From Tragulus kanchil (taxonomy: Eukaryota > Chordata > Mammalia > Artiodactyla > Tragulidae): a DNA stretch of 64,000 nucleotides. The stretch is from assembly GCA_022376925.1 (NCBI GenBank), contig JAIOJX010000026.1, forward strand, positions 255,251,330 through 255,315,329, read 5' to 3'. Under the pieces are notes generated by a model. It made no database searches, was not told the origin of the DNA, and was given only the letters and a program-made list of their open reading frames with translations. Positions 10,291 through 22,008 of the stretch are shown in pieces; position 1 is the stretch's first letter; every line of letters begins with the position of its first letter. The translations under genes and the position numbers were made by a program.

Positions 10291-12736
10291 TAATGCTATA
10301 CATATTTATTCTACAAATATGCAATTTTGTTGAGCATGTACCTGATATAAGCTATATGTCTTAGGGATAGAGCAGTGATCAAGATAGAAATGACTCTTGT
10401 TATTAACAAATTTGCATTCTACTGAGACAAACATAAAGAGCTGAGGTTTTCTTTTTTGTTGTTAACTCAAACATTAAGAGAGAAAAGGAAACCAAACATC
10501 TTCAAGCATAATATTTCTCAAAATGGGCAAGCATCTGTTGCTTGTTTCTCCTTCAGTTTATAGCAGCTTAATGGGACTTTTAATAAAAAGTTCTTAACAC
10601 AGCAGACCTATCCCATTTCAATAATCTTAAGAAAATAAAATCCATTTCAAGATTAGAATTGTGAAGTTGCAATGGAACCAGCTTACTGTAGGTGTAATTA
10701 ACTTTGTGTGACTGTGGTCTGTAAGGCCAGAGTGTGTATTATGTGATGAGGGATAACTTCCACTTGGCCACTGACTTAATTGTGCCCTTGAGGACTTCTT
10801 GAAACCTCATGAGTTTCCTCTCAATCTATTTTTGTATTTGATTGCCCTCACCATATGCTAAAGATGACCCTCATCATGGTGAACATCTTTCTAACAGAGG
10901 AGTATAGGTCTGAAGAATTCTTGCTTCCCTGAAATAAGCCCCACTTGATCATGATGTATGATTCTTCAAATGCATTGCTGGATTCTGTTTGCTAGAATTT
11001 TGTTGAGGACTTTTGTGTCTATGTTCATCCTGTTAGCCTACAATTTTCATTTTTGGTGGTATCTTTCTCTTGTTTTTATATCAAGTGGTGGTTCTATTGG
11101 CTCTTGTACCTATTTTTATACTAGCACCATGCTGTTTTGATTACTGTGGCTTTGTAGTATTGTGTGAAGTCTTGGAGGGTTATGCCTCCTGCTTTTGAGC
11201 CTTAGTATTCTTATCTGTAAAACGGGATAAAATTCTTACATCATAAAATTAAGAAGATTATGACTATCGTCTTTAAAGTGCCTAGTACCTCGTATGTAAC
11301 TAAATGAGTGATATGTTATAGCAGATGTTTAATAGATGGTAATGCTATACATATTTATTCTACAAATATGCAATTTTGTTGAGCATGTACCTGATATAAG
11401 CTATATGTCTTAGGGATAGAGCAGTGATCAAGATAGAAATGACTCTTGTTATTAACAAATTTGCATTCTACTGAGACAAACATAAAGAGCTGAGGTTTTC
11501 TTTTTTGTTGTTAACTCAAACATTAAGAGAGAAAAGGAAACCAAACATCTTCAAGCATAATATTTCTCAAAATGGGCAAGCATCTGTTGCTTGTTTCTCC
11601 TTCCAGTTTATAGCAGCTTAATGGGACTTTTAATAAAAAGTTCTTAACACAGCAGACCTATCCCATTTCAATAATCTTAAGAAAATAAAATCCATTTCAA
11701 GATTAGAATTGTGAAGTTGCAATGGAACCAGCTTACTGTAGGTGTAATTAACTTTGTGTGACTGTGGTCTGTAAGGCCAGAGTGTGTATTATGTGATGAG
11801 GGATAACTTCCACTTGGCCACTGACTTAATTGTGCCCTTGAGGACTTCTTGAAACCTCATGAGTTTCCTCTCAATCTATTTTTGTATTTGATTGCCCTCA
11901 CCATATGCTAAAGATGACCCTCATCATGGTGAACATCTTTCTAACAGAGGGAGTATAGGTCTGAAGTCTGCTTAAATCTGTCCAGCTTAGAAAGCTCAGT
12001 ATTTCACTTAGCACAGACAAGGAACCCTAGGGCTTCCAGAACCTATGTCTTGTTCTGGAAGCTTTTTTTCAAATAATAATTTTCTAAAAATAAAAACTCA
12101 GTTTTGTTGAAGGAGTTCTTTATTTTTTATTTTGAAAGATAGCTATAGGATTTAAAAAATTAAGATGAAAAAGTAAAGAAACCATAATATATGCCATACT
12201 TTTAGCTATGTGACTTTAGGAAGGGCTCTTAAACTCTTTGGCTTTCCCTTTTCCTTACCTGTAAATAAGAAGACTCACTTGAATCTTTTCTAAAAGGTTT
12301 TCTAACATCTAAAGAATTATGTTTTTTATAGTTCCATAGACTCCTTTTTTCTTATATATTATTTTACATTTCTACACTTGATGTCTATTTAAATATGAAA
12401 TTGTTATATTCTGCTCCAATTCACTTTTACCAAAAAAAATGAGAAATGTGTAAAGCATAAGCTCTTTATTTAAATTTTTTATTTCAAAATAAACACCATA
12501 TATCTTGGCTTTGCTTTTCTATGCCTATTTTTAAAATTCTTCTGTCATATGTATTTGAATCCCTCAATGAAATGTCTCTTTTCTTTTGGATTTTTGTTCA
12601 AAATAGATTTCCATTTTTGAATTAAGCAGGCTGGGAAAACACCCTTTATGCTAAACCTCTAGACTAGAACCTGAAGGCCAGAGAGCATGGATACATTTCA
12701 AAGGTTCCATGAATTTTTTGAAATTGTAGGCACAAC
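10291..12736. other. Mostly unique DNA with an L2-like stretch
   Basis: About 10300-10440 resembles an ancient L2-type LINE end ('ctacaaatatgcaattttgt' ... 'agggatagagcagtgatcaa'). The rest is AT-rich single-copy-looking sequence duplicated by D and E. No exon, promoter or RNA gene could be supported. Confidence 0.45.
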
Positions 12737-13722
12737 ACTTTGTGTGACTGTGGTCTGTAAGGCCAGAGTGTGTATTATGTGATGAGGGATAACTTCCACT
12801 TGGCCACTGACTTAATTGTGCCCTTGAGGACTTCTTGAAACCTCATGAGTTTCCTCTCAATCTATTTTTGTATTTGATTGCCCTCACCATATGCTAAAGA
12901 TGACCCTCATCATGGTGAACATCTTTCTAACAGAGGGAGTATAGGTCTGAAGTCTGCTTAAATCTGTCCAGCTTAGAAAGCTCAGTATTTCACTTAGCAC
13001 AGACAAGGAACCCTAGGGCTTCCAGAACCTATGTCTTGTTCTGGAAGCTTTTTTTCAAATAATAATTTTCTAAAAATAAAAACTCAGTTTTGTTGAAGGA
13101 GTTCTTTATTTTTTATTTTGAAAGATAGCTATAGGATTTAAAAAATTAAGATGAAAAAGTAAAGAAACCATAATATATGCCATACTTTTAGCTATGTGAC
13201 TTTAGGAAGGGCTCTTAAACTCTTTGGCTTTCCCTTTTCCTTACCTGTAAATAAGAAGACTCACTTGAATCTTTTCTAAAAGGTTTTCTAACATCTAAAG
13301 AATTATGTTTTTTATAGTTCCATAGACTCCTTTTTTCTTATATATTATTTTACATTTCTACACTTGATGTCTATTTAAATATGAAATTGTTATATTCTGC
13401 TCCAATTCACTTTTACCAAAAAAAATGAGAAATGTGTAAAGCATAAGCTCTTTATTTAAATTTTTTATTTCAAAATAAACACCATATATCTTGGCTTTGC
13501 TTTTCTATGCCTATTTTTAAAATTCTTCTGTCATATGTATTTGAATCCCTCAATGAAATGTCTCTTTTCTTTTGGATTTTTGTTCAAAATAGATTTCCAT
13601 TTTTGAATTAAGCAGGCTGGGAAAACACCCTTTATGCTAAACCTCTAGACTAGAACCTGAAGGCCAGAGAGCATGGATACATTTCAAAGGTTCCATGAAT
13701 TTTTTGAAATTGTAGGCACAAC
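11751..13722 (+). repeat. Direct tandem duplication E, 986 bp (11751-12736 / 12737-13722)
   Basis: Offset 986 throughout, as far as read. The copies share actttgtg at the junction. The first 216 bp (11751-11966) overlap the end of duplication D, so that stretch is present three times (also at about 10701). Confidence 0.95.
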
Positions 13723-13785
13723 ACTTTGTGGATGTGTCTTATATGTATACGAGAGGAGAGTTGTCAGATTATCAGAGGAGCCTGT

Positions 13786-14002
13786 GTTGTTGTTTAGTCA
13801 CTCAGTTGTGTCTGACTCTTTGCAACCCTGGACTATAGCCTGCCAAGCTTCTCTGTCCATGAGGTTCTTCAGGCAACAATACTGAAGTGGATTGCCATAT
13901 CCTCCTTCAGGGCTTCTTCCCAATCCAGGGACCAAACCTGTGCCTCTGGGTCGCCTGCATTGCAGGCAGATTCTTTACCTCCTGAGCAATCACGGAAGCC
14001 CA
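13786..14002 (-). mobile_element. Bov-tA SINE, minus
   Basis: Begins at the 3' end with 'gttgtttagtcactcagttg' and 'tgtctgactctttgcaaccc', the diagnostic Bov-tA/Bov-A 3' domain. It ends with the tRNA-Glu-like head in reverse ('gggaccaaacctgtgcctct', 'gcattgcaggcagattcttt', acggaagccc). Ruminant-specific family. Confidence 0.9.
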
Positions 14003-14429
14003 AAAGAGCCCATAATACCCTGAAATTTAAGAACTACTTACTGCTTCAAGTAGGTTAGCAAAAAGATGTTATTTTGAGAGAGAGAGGCCTTTTTACTCTT
14101 ACCAGTCTCATTTTCTTTCTTTTCTCTCTTTTGCTGTGTATTTTAAAATGTTGACATTAGAGAGGTTCATTTTCCCTTATAACCTGAGTTCCTTTAGGCC
14201 CAGAGGAGTTTCTTTGAGGACAAGCTCTGGATGCTTAGTTTAGATAATGAATCTGGGGGGAGTTAGGAAGTGACTGAATATAAAATGGGAATACAGCATT
14301 ATGTTCAATTTCTGGATACCTCCAAAGTGATGGAGAAAGTACTTTAGCTACTTAAAAACTAGCTCAGTTTTTTGGCTAGATGCTCATCAGTTTCCCTTGA
14401 ATGTGACAATTTGGTTTTATTAATGCCAA
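14003..14429. other. Unique DNA, nothing recognised
   Basis: No repeat, coding or RNA signal identified. Confidence 0.5.
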
Positions 14430-15170
14430 AATGAGGGATTATACAGATGTATAAAATTTGTATTGAATTATGATATACATAAGGTAAAGCGCATAAATCT
14501 TAGGTGTACAGCAAGTGAATGTTTGCATATACATAGGCCTGTGTAACCACCAGTCAGGTGAAGAGATACTACTTTTTCAATAGCTAAGAATGATCCCACA
14601 TCTTACTCAGAGGTAACCATTTTTCCAGTGCTTGTCACCATAGATTAATTTTTCCTCTTCTTGAGCTTCATATACATTGGAAATTATACAGTAGGAATTC
14701 TTCTTTTGATTATCATTATGTCTGTGTGACCCATTTGTGAACTCGAATGGAGTAATAGTTCACTTTTTTTCCTGTGTGGTTTTCAATTACATTAATATAC
14801 ACCACAATTTACTTTTTACCCATTTTACTTTTGATTGATATTAGATTATTTCAATCTTTAGCTGTTATGAGTAAAACTGACATAAATATCCTTATAATTT
14901 CTTTTTTATAGGTACGTAAATTTCTTTCTCCTGAATGTATAACTAGGGGTAAACTTAATGTAGCGTAGTAAATGGATGCATTGTGCTTTAGTACCCGTTG
15001 CCCAACAGTTTTCCAAAGTGGTCTCACATTTCCATCAGTTGCACATGAGAGTTCTATTTGTTCCACATATATGCTAATTTTTGGTATTATCTGTTGTATA
15101 TTTTAGCCATACTGGTGATTGCTGGGTGACACAGTTCGTTTACCACAGGGAGGAATTTAAGACATGTGTA
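14430..15170 (-). mobile_element. Old mammalian L1 (L1M type) 3' end, minus
   Basis: Contains the L1M landmarks 'taggtgtacagcaagtgaat', 'cctgtgtaaccaccagtcag', 'ttaatttttcctcttcttga' and, on the minus strand at 14851-15066, a degenerate ORF2 tail including RPLWKTVGQRV. Highly diverged, with stops and frameshifts. Confidence 0.7.
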
Positions 15171-15330
15171 TCTTTAATTTGTTTTTAAGTTCAGCAAATA
15201 TCAATATTTATTTCAAACTTCTTGTATTCAAGAAGGTGCTCAAATGTATTAATCCCAAGCTCATAAAGTCACATTTTGGTTAATGGAGCATAAAATAATT
15301 TATTAATTAGATATTTACTAGTACTTGTTA

Positions 15331-15458
15331 TTGGAGAAGGAAATAGAAACCCATTCCAGTATTCTTGCCAGGAGAATCCTATGGACAGAGGAGCCTGGTG
15401 GGCTGTAGTCCTTGGGGTCGCAAAGAGTCAGACATGATGGAGTGACTAACACACACAC
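15331..15458 (+). mobile_element. Bov-tA/Bov-A SINE, 5' truncated, plus
   Basis: Starts at 'ttggagaaggaaatagaaac', then 'ccattccagtattcttgcc', 'gaggagcctggtgggctgta' and 'gtcgcaaagagtcagacatg', ending in (CA)n. Flanked by agtacttgtta (15320-15330) and agcacttgtta (15459-15469), a 10/11 target-site duplication. Confidence 0.9.
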
Positions 15459-16203
15459 AGCACTTGTTAAGTACTTAGTAGTGTGCTTGTTGCTGCGAAG
15501 GATACGAAAAGTAAAAGTAGAAGCCTAGCACTTGCCCTCGATGATTGTACAGTCTGTATAGGGAGATAAAAACAATGCGTATAAAATGGGAGGTCCAGAA
15601 TGACGTGATGGCATGTGAGTAGAGCCGTATGCAATAGATTGAGTAGTACGGAAAGAAGGAATTGACTTGTTCTTTAGGTAACTTTTATAAGCACTTTTTC
15701 ATTAGTTTCCCATATTGAATCAATCACTAAATACTATCAATTCCACTTCCTAAATAATTGAAATTCTTTGCTTCTTTTACTGAAATTTCAGGTCAGTATA
15801 TTTGATTTGCTTGTTTGTGTGCAGTATATTAAAATTGCCCTGTGAGTGATCTTTCTTCCTTCATTTTGAGGCCTCTTTTGTCTGTTTTCCCATCAGAATA
15901 TTCTCTCTACAAGTTAGGTCTCATCGCCTGAAGTTGCTCTCCTACTTGCCATTCTTCAATTGTTTCCTGTTATTTTGGAGGCAAAATCAAACTCTTTACT
16001 GTGTTACTTAAGTTTTTATGATATTTCAGCTCTGGCCAATCTTTCTTGCCTCATATGTTGACACCTTTCTCAGACATACAAATAATGTTCCTTGTACCCT
16101 GAATACTTCCATTTCTCTGAATCTGCTATGATATTTCATATTTTACATATGATATTTTCCTTTGTGTTTCTCTTCTTTAAAATACTGCATGAAAGTTTAC
16201 TTC
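15459..16203. other. Unique DNA with L2-like remnants
   Basis: 15475-15640 ('acagtctgtatagggagata') and 15915-16140 ('cagctctggccaatctttct', 'tgttccttgtaccctgaata') resemble diverged L2 LINE 3' regions. No coding signal. Confidence 0.4.
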
Positions 16204-16219
16204 TAGGAAGCTATTTTTT

Positions 16220-16527
16220 TTTTTTTTAAAGATTTATTTATTGGGTTGGGGAGGGAGGGGAGCGGGCGGGCCACTTCTATTGGTCTTTCATTTCTCTATT
16301 TTCATCCATCTTTGTTCTTTGGCTCCTGTGGGCCTCCCATCGCGGTGGCGTCTGTTGTCACAGAGCGCCGGCTTTGGGCGCATGCGCTCCAGAGCTCCGG
16401 CTCGGTAATTGGACACATCGGTCCAGCTGCTCTGCGGCACGTGGGATCTTCCCAGGCCGGGGCTCGAACCGGCGCCCCTTGCACTGCAAGGCTGTGTCCT
16501 TACCCACTGGACCACCAGGGGAAGCCT
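16220..16527 (-). mobile_element. tRNA-Glu-derived SINE (long GC-rich form), minus, with 16-bp TSD
   Basis: Perfect target-site duplication taggaagctatttttt at 16204-16219 and 16528-16543. Left tail poly-T, then 'aaagatttatttattgggtt', the GC-rich extension 'gggagcgggcgggccacttc' and 'tattggtctttcatttctct'. Body 'tcctgtgggcctcccatcgc', B-box complement 'ggctcgaacc', head 'ccaccaggggaagcc'. The duplicated target is itself the left TSD of the CHR SINE to the right, so this insertion is the younger one. Confidence 0.95.
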
Positions 16528-16543
16528 TAGGAAGCTATTTTTT

Positions 16544-16877
16544 AATAATTGTTTTTATTTATTTATGTTTGGCTATTCTGGGTTTTCACTGCTGCCACAG
16601 CCTCTGCTCTAGTTGCAGGGAGTGGGGGCCACTCTCTAGTTGAGGTGAGCAGGCTTCTTGTTGCAGTGACTTCTCTTGTGGAACCGGAACTCTAAGGCAC
16701 ACAGGCTTCAGTAGTAGTGGCACATGTGCTCAATAGTTGTGGCTCCGGGGCTCAATAGTTGTGACTCATGGGCTTAGTTGCTCTGCAGTACGTGGGATCT
16801 TCCTGGATCAGGGATTGAATTCGTGTCTACTGCATTGACAGGTGAACACTTTACTACTGAGCTACCAGGGAAGCCCC
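16544..16877 (-). mobile_element. CHR-type tRNA-Glu SINE, minus
   Basis: Reverse complement of the cetartiodactyl CHR family: 'tttatttatgtttggctatt', repeated 'caatagttgtggctccgggg' and 'cttagttgctctgcagtacg', 'ggatcagggattgaattcgt' (B-box) and 'gagctaccagggaagcccc'. The right TSD taggaagccattttta (16878-16893) pairs with taggaagct-type text at 16204 and 16528. Confidence 0.85.
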
Positions 16878-16893
16878 TAGGAAGCCATTTTTA

Positions 16894-17580
16894 TTTAACC
16901 ATTTATTTATATCTGGTTTAAATGTTCCTTCTCAGTGCTCCATGTATTCAGAACTCCATGTATTCTGTTCACAGATTACTGTAATTGTTGGTTTGTTTAT
17001 TCAGTTTCTCTCATAGACTGTGACCTTCTTGAGGGCAAGGCTGCTGTCATTCATACTTAGTAGGCAAGCAATAAATATTTAGATTGGCTAGAATTTTACT
17101 TACTTTACTATATAGAATTTTTATAGATGAACAGTATGGAATAAAGGATTTTTGAGAGGTGGTACATACAGGAAAAGCATGGAGGTGGGAATTAACATTG
17201 TGTATTTGGGCAATAGGAGAAATAAGTGGAGAGAGATTTGGAAGAATGGCCTCTACTGGACTGAATGGATAGTCTATGTTGAGGAACGATGAATTAGAGG
17301 CTGAAAAGGTAGGATGAAGTCAGACTATGAAGGCCCTTGAAAATCTTACTAAGAGGTTTAGACTTGATATGGATAGCAAGAGGAAGTCATTATAGGTCTT
17401 TGAATGGTGAAATAATATAATGAAAGAAAGTTTTAAGGAATATTACTTCAATAGAAATCTGCAGAGTGAATTTTACAGGAGAGATTAGAGCCAGTGAGAT
17501 CAAATAGAAGATTTTCAAGGTAAGCTAGGTGAGATGGTGAGAATTTAGATAACAATAATGGCCCTGTATATATAGAGGAG
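16894..17580. other. L2-like ancient repeat sequence
   Basis: 16985-17075 ('tgaccttcttgagggcaagg', 'gcaagcaataaatatttaga') and 17270-17470 ('tatgaaggcccttgaaaatc', 'agaggtttagacttgatatg') match the general pattern of mammalian L2-type remnants. Repeated downstream by duplication F. No gene. Confidence 0.45.
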
Positions 17581-17804
17581 GGCTTTTCTTGTGGCTCAGA
17601 TGGTAAAGAATCTGCCTGCAGTGCGGGGGACCAGGGTTTGATCCCTGGGTTGGGAAAATCCCCAGGAGAAGGGAATAGCAACCCACTCCAGTATTCTTGC
17701 CTGGGAAATTCCATGGACAGATGAGCCTGGTGAGCTGCAGTCTATGTGCTTGCAAAGAGTCAAACGCAACTGAACTACTAACACATACACACACACACAC
17801 ACAA
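17581..17804 (+). mobile_element. Bov-tA SINE, plus, with (CA)n tail
   Basis: tRNA-Glu-like head 'ggcttttcttgtggctcaga', A-box region, B-box 'ggtttgatccctgg', then 'gcaacccactccagtattct' and 'gcaaagagtcaaacgcaact', ending in a (CA)n microsatellite at 17788-17803. Confidence 0.92.
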
Positions 17805-18719
17805 AGGAAGAGATAGGTAAAAGTAAATATTTTAAAGGACATATTGATATGACTTAGCAATAGACTGGGACATAAATTCATTTCTCTTTAACTCTTTCAA
17901 TTCAGTAAGAAGTTGGGGTATTGGCTTACCTAATTTACTTGAATAGCAAATTGCACCCTTTTCCCCCTTCATCTTGGATGAACTTGATACCACTTTACTT
18001 CACATCTTCAGTATCATTTACAATCCACTCAAATCCATTTATAGCACTCATAAAGAGCATAATGAAAAAAAAAAAAAGAACATAATGGAGAGACAGTCTT
18101 CCTTTCCTGCAGTTTGCTGCTAATTGTTGGTTTGTTTATTCAGTTTCTCTCATAGACTGTGACCTTCTTGAGGGCAAGGCTGCTGTCATTCATACTTAGT
18201 AGGCAAGCAATAAATATTTAGATTGGCTAGAATTTTACTTACTTTACTATATAGAATTTTTATAGATGAACAGTATGGAATAAAGGATTTTTGAGAGGTG
18301 GTACATACAGGAAAAGCATGGAGGTGGGAATTAACATTGTGTATTTGGGCAATAGGAGAAATAAGTGGAGAGAGATTTGGAAGAATGGCCTCTACTGGAC
18401 TGAATGGATAGTCTATGTTGAGGAACGATGAATTAGAGGCTGAAAAGGTAGGATGAAGTCAGACTATGAAGGCCCTTGAAAATCTTACTAAGAGGTTTAG
18501 ACTTGATATGGATAGCAAGAGGAAGTCATTATAGGTCTTTGAATGGTGAAATAATATAATGAAAGAAAGTTTTAAGGAATATTACTTCAATAGAAATCTG
18601 CAGAGTGAATTTTACAGGAGAGATTAGAGCCAGTGAGATCAAATAGAAGATTTTCAAGGTAAGCTAGGTGAGATGGTGAGAATTTAGATAACAATAATGG
18701 CCCTGTATATATAGAGGAG
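17805..18719. other. Unique and duplicated flank, nothing recognised
   Basis: 17805-18120 is AT-rich and unannotated. 18121-18719 repeats 16982-17580. Confidence 0.5.
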
Positions 18720-18943
18720 GGCTTTTCTTGTGGCTCAGATGGTAAAGAATCTGCCTGCAGTGCGGGAGACCTGGGTTTGATCCCTGGGTTGGGAAAATCC
18801 CCAGGAGAAGGGAATAGCAACCCACTCCAGTATTCTTGCCTGGGAAATTCCATGGACAGATGAGCCTGGTGAGCTGCAGTCTATGTGCTTGCAAAGAGTC
18901 AAACGCAACTGAACTACTAACACATACACACACACACACACAA
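18720..18943 (+). mobile_element. Bov-tA SINE, second copy of 17581-17804
   Basis: Repeated by duplication F. It carries gcgggagacctgg where copy 1 has gcgggggaccagg; this copy matches the usual Bov-tA head better. Not an independent insertion. Confidence 0.9.
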
Positions 18944-19490
18944 AGGAAGAGATAGGTAAAAGTAAATATTTTAAAGGACATATTGATATGACTTAGCAAT
19001 AGACTGGGACATAAATTCATTTCTCTTTAACTCTTTCAATTCAGTAAGAAGTTGGGGTATTGGCTTACCTAATTTACTTGAATAGCAAATTGCACCCTTT
19101 TCCCCCTTCATCTTGGATGAACTTGATACCACTTTACTTCACATCTTCAGTATCATTTACAATCCACTCAAATCCATTTATAGCACTCATAAAGAGCATA
19201 ATGAAAAAAAAAAAAAGAACATAATGGAGAGACAGTCTTCCTTTCCCTGCAGTTTGCTGCTAACGTTCATGCTCCTGACTCATGTAAATGCCTCACTATC
19301 AGCACTTCACATCAACCATGCTCTGTTAAAGACTTAATCATCGTGTGGTAGGAATCCATATTGAATCAGAAGCTTACAGAATTCTGAGGCCAGAAAGAAT
19401 TTTATATTATCTATATATACACAGTTTATAACTATGAAGTTAATGTTCAGTTTTTTGCTTTTTTTTTTTTAAATAAAAATAATAAAAAAA

Positions 19491-19641
19491 AGCGCATGCA
19501 CTCCAGAGCTCCGGCTCGGTGATTGGACACATCAGTCCAGCCGCTTCGCAGCACGCGGGACCCTCCCAGGCCAGGGATCGAACCGGCACCCCCTGCACTG
19601 CAAGGCGGCGTCCCCATCCACTGGACCACCAGGGGAAGCCC
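19491..19641 (-). mobile_element. tRNA-Glu-derived SINE, truncated, minus
   Basis: Only the head half is present: from gcgcatgcac through 'gctccggctcggtgattgga', B-box complement 'ggatcgaacc' and 'ccaccaggggaagccc'. The 3' half is missing, replaced by T-rich/A-rich text at 19453-19490, so it is a 3'-deleted or internally rearranged copy. Confidence 0.85.
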
Positions 19642-19752
19642 TAATGTTCATTTTTGACATGAGAATCTGAGGCCAGAAATATTATCTGACTTAGTGTAAT
19701 ACAGCTAGTTACTTCTAAATCTTCTGAATTTTAGTTAAGCTTTTTTTTTTTT

Positions 19753-20007
19753 TCCCCATCATGCCTATTTCATATTTATCTTCATCCATCTTTTTATTCT
19801 TTGGCCTGTGTGGGCCTCCCATCACAGTGGCCACTCTCACTGCAGAGCACTGGCTCTGGGTGCATGTACTCCAGAGCGCTGGCTTGTAATTGGACACACT
19901 GGTCCAGTTGCTCCATGGCACGTGGGACCTTCCCAGGCCATGGATCGAACTGGTGCCCCTTGCACTGCAAGGCAGACTCTTTACCCACTGGACCACAAGG
20001 GAAGCCC
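19753..20007 (-). mobile_element. tRNA-Glu-derived SINE (short-tail form), minus
   Basis: Tail 'ccccatcatgcctatttcat', body 'tggcctgtgtgggcctccca', B-box complement 'ggatcgaact', head 'ggaccacaagggaagccc'. Both sides carry agc followed by poly-T (19737 and 20008), consistent with a target-site duplication. Confidence 0.9.
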
Positions 20008-20816
20008 AGCTTTTTTTTTGATAGTAAGAAATGGATTTATTCAGATTGAGAGAAAAACATTCTCCACAGACAAAGTGTGGCCCGTCACAGAGGGTGAGTC
20101 CAGAGGACCCCAAAACTTGGTGTGCTTAGCTTTTATGGGCTGGGTAATTTCATATGCTAATTAGTGATTATTAACATATGGAGGATTATTCTGACTCTTT
20201 GGCAAAAGGGCGGAACTGTCATGATGCTTCTGGGTGTGTCATTTAGCTTGCTGCTTGAGGATCAACGTCTAGTCTGCAGTCTTGGACCCATTTGATTCTA
20301 TTTTGATCCCATTTTTGTTGTGTCCTTGGGCTGTGGTAGTTCATGTCAGCATAATTGCATGAGCCTCTTTTCCCCCTAAATTAACTTTGCGTTCTCAGAG
20401 CAGAAACACACGAATTGAGAAGAGAAAAAAATATCCACATATTATAGCAAAAGATTAAAAAATATCAGGAAAGTTTAGTATATTAGTAAGGAATATATTA
20501 TGATAGCTATATATGTCTTATAAACCAAACAAGAAGTCATGTGTAAGGTGGTATTAATAGAAGGTGTGTAATTGAGTAAATTAGCTCCTGAAGACAAGGA
20601 TCCTGGTAAAGATGAGGAGTTTGTTCAGTGAGTACAAATAAAAGAGTAAAGCTATTAAATTTTTGATATAAGAAAGATCTAATCGTGTGTTGGAACAAAG
20701 AATTGTAGGGTTAGAAAATACATTATAATATAATTAAAGTATAATGACCCCAGTGAATTCATATTATGTCATTAGACTGAAAGGGAAATAATATTTTCAA
20801 GTAATTGAAATATTTT
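20008..20816. other. Unique DNA, no gene recognised
   Basis: AT-rich sequence with no repeat family or coding signal that I recognise. Repeated at 21128-21940 by duplication G. Confidence 0.5.
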
Positions 20817-20876
20817 CTGACTTAGTGTAATACAGCTATTATTAAATCTTCTGAATTTTAGTTAAGCTTTTTTTTC

Positions 20877-21127
20877 CCCATCATGCCTATTTCATATTTA
20901 TCTTCATCCATCTTTTTATTCTTTGGCCTGTGGGCCTCCCATCACAGTGGCCACTCTCACTGCAGAGCACTGGCTCTGGGTGCATGTACTCCAGAGCGCT
21001 GGCTTGTAATTGGACACACTGGTCCAGTTGCTCCATGGCACGTGGGACCTTCCCAGGCCATGGATCGAACTGGTGCCCCTTGCACTGCAAGGCAGACTCT
21101 TTACCCACTGGACCACAAGGGAAGCCC
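20877..21127 (-). mobile_element. tRNA-Glu-derived SINE, second copy of 19753-20007
   Basis: Repeated by duplication G, with a 2-bp loss in the body (cctgtgggcc). Not an independent insertion. Confidence 0.88.
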
Positions 21128-22008
21128 AGCTTTTTTTTTGATAGTAAGAAATGGATTTATTCAGATTGAGAGAAAAACATTCTCCACAGACAAAGTGTGG
21201 CCCGTCACAGAGGGTGAGTCCAGAGGACCCCAAAACTTGGTGTGCTTAGCTTTTATGGGCTGGGTAATTTCATATGCTAATTAGTGATTATTAACATATG
21301 GAGGATTATTCTGACTCTTTGGCAAAAGGGCGGAACTGTCATGATGCTTCTGGGTGTGTCATTTAGCTTGCTGCTTGAGGATCAACGTCTAGTCTGCAGT
21401 CTTGGACCCATTTGATTCTATTTTGATCCCATTTTTGTTGTGTCCTTGGGCTGTGGTAGTTCATGTCAGCATAATTGCATGAGCCTCTTTTCCCCCTAAA
21501 TTAACTTTGCGTTCTCAGAGCAGAAACACACGAATTGAGAAGAGAAAAAAATATCCACATATTATAGCAAAAGATTAAAAAATATCAGGAAAGTTTAGTA
21601 TATTAGTAAGGAATATATTATGATAGCTATATATGTCTTATAAACCAAACAAGAAGTCATGTGTAAGGTGGTATTAATAGAAGGTGTGTAATTGAGTAAA
21701 TTAGCTCCTGAAGACAAGGATCCTGGTAAAGATGAGGAGTTTGTTCAGTGAGTACAAATAAAAGAGTAAAGCTATTAAATTTTTGATATAAGAAAGATCT
21801 AATCGTGTGTTGGAACAAAGAATTGTAGGGTTAGAAAATACATTATAATATAATTAAAGTATAATGACCCCAGTGAATTCATATTATGTCATTAGACTGA
21901 AAGGGAAATAATATTTTTCAAGTAATTGAAATATTTTCATAAAATGTTAGCATTTGGTAAAATCTTTCATAATATGTATAAAACTTGAAGGATCAAGAAA
22001 GACAATCA

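Larger units (their letters stand above)
9862..11966 (+). repeat. Direct tandem duplication D, 1049 bp (9862-10910 / 10911-11966)
   Basis: The text starting tgaagaattcttgcttcc occurs at 9862 and 10911. The offset rises by one at a C gained in 'ccttccag' (11602) and by one at a G gained in gagggag (11951). The copies share tgaag at the junction. Confidence 0.95.
16982..19260 (+). repeat. Direct tandem duplication F, 1139 bp (16982-18120 / 18121-19260)
   Basis: Offset 1139 with taa shared at the junction. Differences: gcgggggaccagg versus gcgggagacctgg inside the Bov-tA (17622/18761), and one C gained near the end ('ctttccctgc'). Copy 2 continues as taacgttcat. Confidence 0.95.
19686..21940 (+). 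repeat. Direct tandem duplication G, about 1120-1131 bp (19686-20816 / 20817-21940)
   Basis: Offset 1131 at the start falls to about 1120. Copy 2 lacks bases in its first 60 bp (cagctagttacttctaaat versus cagctattattaaat, and a shorter poly-T) and reads cctgtgggcc for cctgtgtgggcc. Mismatches are concentrated at the start of copy 2. Confidence 0.94.

Noticed and set aside
1323..13722. CRISPR-like regularly spaced repeats
   Set aside because: Repeats are about 1 kb, adjacent and in a mammalian genome; no short repeat-spacer structure.
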